Shown: piece by piece, positions 62,380 through 64,000 of the stretch | Numbering within the stretch: position 1 is the stretch's first letter | Layout: the number at the start of each line of letters is the position of its first letter | NCBI GenBank assembly: GCA_964387025.1 | Contig: CAYLUZ010000012.1 | Span: 1-64,000, forward strand | Length of the DNA: 64,000 nt | Direction of reading: 5' to 3' | From: PNON01 sp964387025 | GTDB lineage: Bacteria; Chloroflexota; Anaerolineae; Anaerolineales; Anaerolineaceae | Notes under the pieces: generated by a model | Database searches by the model: none | The model's input: the letters and a program-made list of their open reading frames with translations, nothing else | What the model was told of the DNA's origin: nothing | Made by a program: the position numbers and the translations under genes

Positions 62380-64000
62380 TTATATTTTCCCTAAAGCCCG
62401 GAGAACTTTTTCCGGTGTGATCGGGATTTCATCAACCCGTGTACCGATGGCATTGTATACCGCATTTGCAATCGCTCGTGGGGTACAGGTTAGTGTTCCC
62501 TCACCTATTCCGCAGGCGCCGTATTCACCTGCGCCTCGCCATACTTCAAGCAGAACCGGCTCGATCTGGGGCATATCCAGGATGGTCGGCATCTTATAAT
62601 CGATAAGGTTGAAGTTCAACGGCACCCCATGTACGGGATCATAGATAATTTCTTCGGTCAGTGCCTCTCCAACCGCCATGACCTGGCCTCCGATCTGCTG
62701 CGCTTCAGCTCCGGAAGCATACATGACCGTTCCACAATCGTTGACAATGACCAACTTGAGGACCTGTGTCCGACCTGTGCCGGTGTCCACTTCCACTTCT
62801 GCAAAGCTGGCAATATAGGGCACGCCGGTTCTCTGTTTGTCAGGACGGCGGCTGACCATTACCGATAAGGGTACAAGATCTCCCTTCCATAACAGTTCTT
62901 TATAGTCAATACTTTTGCCTGAACCACTGATTTGACCGTTTGTGATTTCCAACTGGTCTACCGGCACGTTCAGAACTGGTGCTGCCAGGTTAAGTATCTT
63001 TTCTTTTAACTCCTGGGCCGCCACGACAAGTACTTCTGATTGTAAAAATGAGACGGCGCTGTCGGTCTGCACACAATCGCGCATGCCGCTATCGGTATCC
63101 ACAGTTGAGACCCAGCCTATATCTTCAGGTTTCACCCCCAGAAAGCTCAGGGCTTCAGCACAGCCAAGTACATTACAGGTATTTGATCCGGTGCCAGTCT
63201 CGACTGTTGGCGCATCCAAAGTAACTGTTCCATCCGGGTATAGCGTGATCTTTGCCTGAACCTGTCCACGCCGCTCTTCCTGCCACTCAGCATGCCAACC
63301 GGGATGGAGCGAAAAACCAACCCCACGGCATTTATCGCCATCGACCAAAGGTCCCGCACCTGGTTTGTGCCTTTTCTCTGACCAGCCAATTCGCTGTGCT
63401 CCTGTTTCGAGGACTGCCTTCAGGCTTGGATCCGGGCAGCTGCCCCATTCATGCCCGAAATTCTGGATCGCCAGCGTGATGGGGTCCATTCCCAATCGTT
63501 CGGCTAGAGCATCGATCATTCGTCCAAAGATGAAATTGAACTGGGAATTTCCCACACCGCGCATCATACAGCCGGGAATGCGGTCGGTATAGACAGCATA
63601 AGATTCCATCTTGATGTTTTGTATCGGTGCCAGGGCTGCCTCTGAGATCTCAGCCGGTGCAAACTTCAAGGCAAATACGGAATGGTCTGCATGGGCACCA
63701 ATATCCCCGATGGACTTGAAATGCAGCGTGGTGATCGTTCCGTCATTCTTTGCGCCTACCTTACAATGGTAAAGTGCAGGCTGCCTTGTATCGTGGAAGC
63801 TGTCCCGCCTGGAGTGTTTGAATTTGACCGGTTGACCGGCTTTCTTTGCCAGTAAGGCTGTAAAAAGGAAAAACGGTTGATCGCCGGTATCACCGCGGCC
63901 GAATTGCCCGCCTACATATTTACTGATGACCCGCACTTTGTGAATGGGCATCTCCAGCATCTGACTGACGTGCATCCGGGTTTGATCGGCGGCGTAAGAA
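62380..64000 (-). CDS. Xanthine dehydrogenase/CoxL-type molybdopterin subunit (N-terminus beyond window)
   Basis: The C-terminal about 540 residues of the large molybdopterin-cytosine-dinucleotide or molybdopterin subunit; the frame is open to the right edge, so the start is outside. VISKYVGGQFGRGDTGDQPF is the Mo-cofactor loop, PGCMMRGVGNSQFNFIFGRM is the Arg-containing substrate loop, and GACGIGEGTLTCTPRAIANA carries the catalytic Glu (GxGE). The family hydroxylates aromatic heterocycles, purines, aldehydes or CO. The exact substrate cannot be read. The 2Fe-2S subunit is not seen and may lie to the right. Same operon as the 60007 fusion protein. Confidence 0.92.
   Translation of the reverse strand, partial: SYAADQTRMHVSQMLEMPIHKVRVISKYVGGQFGRGDTGDQPFFLFTALLAKKAGQPVKFKHSRRDSFHDTRQPALYHCKVGAKNDGTITTLHFKSIGDIGAHADHSVFALKFAPAEISEAALAPIQNIKMESYAVYTDRIPGCMMRGVGNSQFNFIFGRMIDALAERLGMDPITLAIQNFGHEWGSCPDPSLKAVLETGAQRIGWSEKRHKPGAGPLVDGDKCRGVGFSLHPGWHAEWQEERRGQVQAKITLYPDGTVTLDAPTVETGTGSNTCNVLGCAEALSFLGVKPEDIGWVSTVDTDSGMRDCVQTDSAVSFLQSEVLVVAAQELKEKILNLAAPVLNVPVDQLEITNGQISGSGKSIDYKELLWKGDLVPLSVMVSRRPDKQRTGVPYIASFAEVEVDTGTGRTQVLKLVIVNDCGTVMYASGAEAQQIGGQVMAVGEALTEEIIYDPVHGVPLNFNLIDYKMPTILDMPQIEPVLLEVWRGAGEYGACGIGEGTLTCTPRAIANAVYNAIGTRVDEIPITPEKVLRALGKI

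Overview
The window most likely comes from a Chloroflexota bacterium of the Anaerolineae type, probably an anaerobic heterotroph. This is inferred from the solute-binding lipoproteins, which carry long Ala/Pro-rich linkers right after the lipobox, from the wealth of ABC importers, and from a T-box-controlled valS. No rRNA or marker gene in the window fixes the lineage.

Layout. (1) 1-5271, minus: a branched-chain amino-acid-type (Liv) importer (livM cut by the left edge, livH, livF, livG, binding lipoprotein) and an IclR regulator, followed upstream by a fumarate-reductase-like flavoprotein (5441-7411). (2) 7722-18207, minus: a glycoside cluster of GH31 glycosidase, GPH symporter, alpha/beta hydrolase, an unrecognised 506-residue protein, a CUT1 ABC sugar importer and a LacI regulator. 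galT is divergent at 18319, and a perfect 26-bp palindrome lies between lacI and galT. GH31 plus galT suggests alpha-galactoside use. (3) 19.4-38.7 kb: a single minus-strand operon of 14 genes, led by a LacI regulator, holding IolB/IolE/IolD-type cyclitol enzymes, a Gfo/Idh dehydrogenase, two TIM-barrel isomerase-like genes, a CUT2 importer, a split transketolase, an HMG-CoA-lyase-like enzyme, a CoA-transferase and an acylating aldehyde dehydrogenase. (4) 39.1-49.8 kb, plus: MASE1 histidine kinase and response regulator, a BMP-type importer, and a DUF1116/FdrA/small-FdrA-domain set related to oxamate/ureide metabolism. (5) 50.2-64 kb: tRNA-Arg(TCG), then housekeeping and miscellaneous genes (ferredoxin-like protein, class A beta-lactamase-like protein, a frameshifted PAS-GGDEF gene, CBS protein, arfB, gmd, T-box and valS) and a molybdenum hydroxylase operon that runs off the right edge.

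Main observation: regions 3 and 4 look like two genomic islands stacked at the tRNA-Arg gene. A 50-bp piece of the tRNA (anticodon to 3' end, 49/50 identical) recurs at 38.7 kb, and a damaged copy lies at 19.4 kb. All three copies are in the same orientation and each has a tandem 10-bp TTGCACACRR-type repeat nearby. No integrase is visible; one decayed IS3-family transposase lies at 19.9-20.1 kb.

Metabolic observation: the region 3 operon can take a cyclitol to 2-deoxy-5-keto-gluconate but has no IolC kinase, IolJ aldolase or IolA. In their place are a split transketolase, an acylating aldehyde dehydrogenase, a CoA-transferase and an HMG-CoA-lyase-like enzyme. I propose a kinase-free, transketolase-based lower branch. 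This is inference, but the chemistry fits.

A recurring layout: all four binding-protein genes are followed at once by a strong intercistronic hairpin.
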